Shown: positions 52,033-52,132 of the stretch, in pieces
How the letters are laid out: each line of letters starts with the position of its first letter
Numbering within the stretch: position 1 is the stretch's first letter
Assembly: GCA_019359715.1 (NCBI GenBank)
Contig: JAHHGS010000090.1
Location: forward strand, 1 to 52,132
Direction: 5' to 3'
Length of the DNA stretch: 52,132 nt
Source: Aphanocapsa sp. GSE-SYN-MK-11-07L
GTDB taxonomy: Bacteria > Cyanobacteriota > Cyanobacteriia > Thermosynechococcales > Thermosynechococcaceae
Program-made: the position numbers and the translations under genes
The notes under the pieces: model-generated
Seen by the model: only the letters and a program-made list of their open reading frames with translations
Databases searched by the model: none
Told to the model about the DNA's origin: nothing

Positions 52033-52132
52033 TTCAGGCAGAGAAGGAAAACTTCCCGATTGGCTTGATGTGCCGAGTCCTAAAGCTGTCCAGGAGTGGC
52101 TACTACGCCTGGTGCAACCGCAAACCCTCCCC
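52023..52132 (+). CDS. IS3-family transposase OrfB (N-terminal fragment, runs off window)
   Basis: The frame from about 51990 to the window end encodes FELIQAEKENFPIGLMCRVL and SRSGYYAWCNRKPS, the typical OrfB N-terminus with the HTH_21 region. The DDE catalytic domain must lie beyond the window. No strong start codon is seen, as expected for a frameshift product. Confidence 0.8.

Larger units (their letters stand above)
51619..52132 (+). mobile_element. IS3-family insertion sequence, left part (cut by window end)
   Basis: The probable left end starts near TGATCTTGCCCCGAAAAAGTGGACA, like IS3 terminal repeats. It is followed by orfA and the start of orfB in the -1 frame. The right end lies beyond the window. 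The exact left boundary is estimated from the terminal motif. Confidence 0.85.

Noticed and set aside
1-52132. CRISPR array from recurrent GCGATCGC
   Set aside because: The octamer is the genome-wide HIP1 motif; it is scattered irregularly and mostly inside genes.

Overview
The window comes from a cyanobacterium, probably a Leptolyngbya-like or related lineage. The HIP1 octamer GCGATCGC is scattered throughout. The gene set includes an NDH-1 subunit (ndhK), squalene-hopene cyclase, a FutA-type iron-binding protein, Uma2 nucleases, a Mo-nitrogenase C-terminal-domain protein and a Pix/Hmp-type chemosensory operon. No rRNA, tRNA, CRISPR array or prophage was recognised. Species assignment is not possible from the sequence alone.

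Region by region. (1) 1-9728 (+): a type IV pilus-type chemosensory operon in the order PatA/PixG-like regulator (5' end outside the window), CheY-like, CheW, two tandem dCache chemoreceptors and a CheA-REC hybrid kinase. (2) 9732-15009 (-): cell-envelope and membrane genes, namely a TPR protein, an M23 peptidase, a CmpX-like channel and an SLH protein. pgeF is divergent. (3) 16034-19099 (-): two tandem, strongly similar orphan ABC solute-binding lipoproteins. (4) 19278-24707: a secreted TPR protein, a small Mo-nitrogenase C-terminal protein, a homocysteine S-methyltransferase, a TldD protease and a small secreted repeat protein. (5) 24858-34628: mostly housekeeping genes (RluD-type synthase, ssb, rseP-nth-pyrF, plsC-like, ndhK), plus an uncharacterised protein with an HDIWGHH motif and a serralysin-like RTX protease. 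(6) 34849-43098: cysteine desulfurase, FkbM methyltransferase, dusB, alpha/beta hydrolase, futA-like and shc. (7) 43252-45595: two near-identical Uma2 genes flanking a DUF433/DUF5615 toxin-antitoxin pair. (8) 45763-51135 (-): a four-gene minor-pilin operon (FimT/GspH-like, PilV-like, PilW-like, very large PilX-like). (9) 51619-end: the left part of an IS3-family element.

How it fits together. The chemosensory operon and the minor-pilin operon are both parts of type IV pilus surface motility, at opposite ends of the window. The most unusual structures are: the paired receptors with nearly the same sensor but a one-heptad difference in the connector and a diverged signalling half; the uncharacterised HDIWGHH protein; the recombined Uma2/toxin-antitoxin locus; an IS3 orfA carrying an in-frame 45-bp insertion that puts a stop into the frameshift frame; a three-armed terminator; and an ndhK without its usual ndhC and ndhJ partners.
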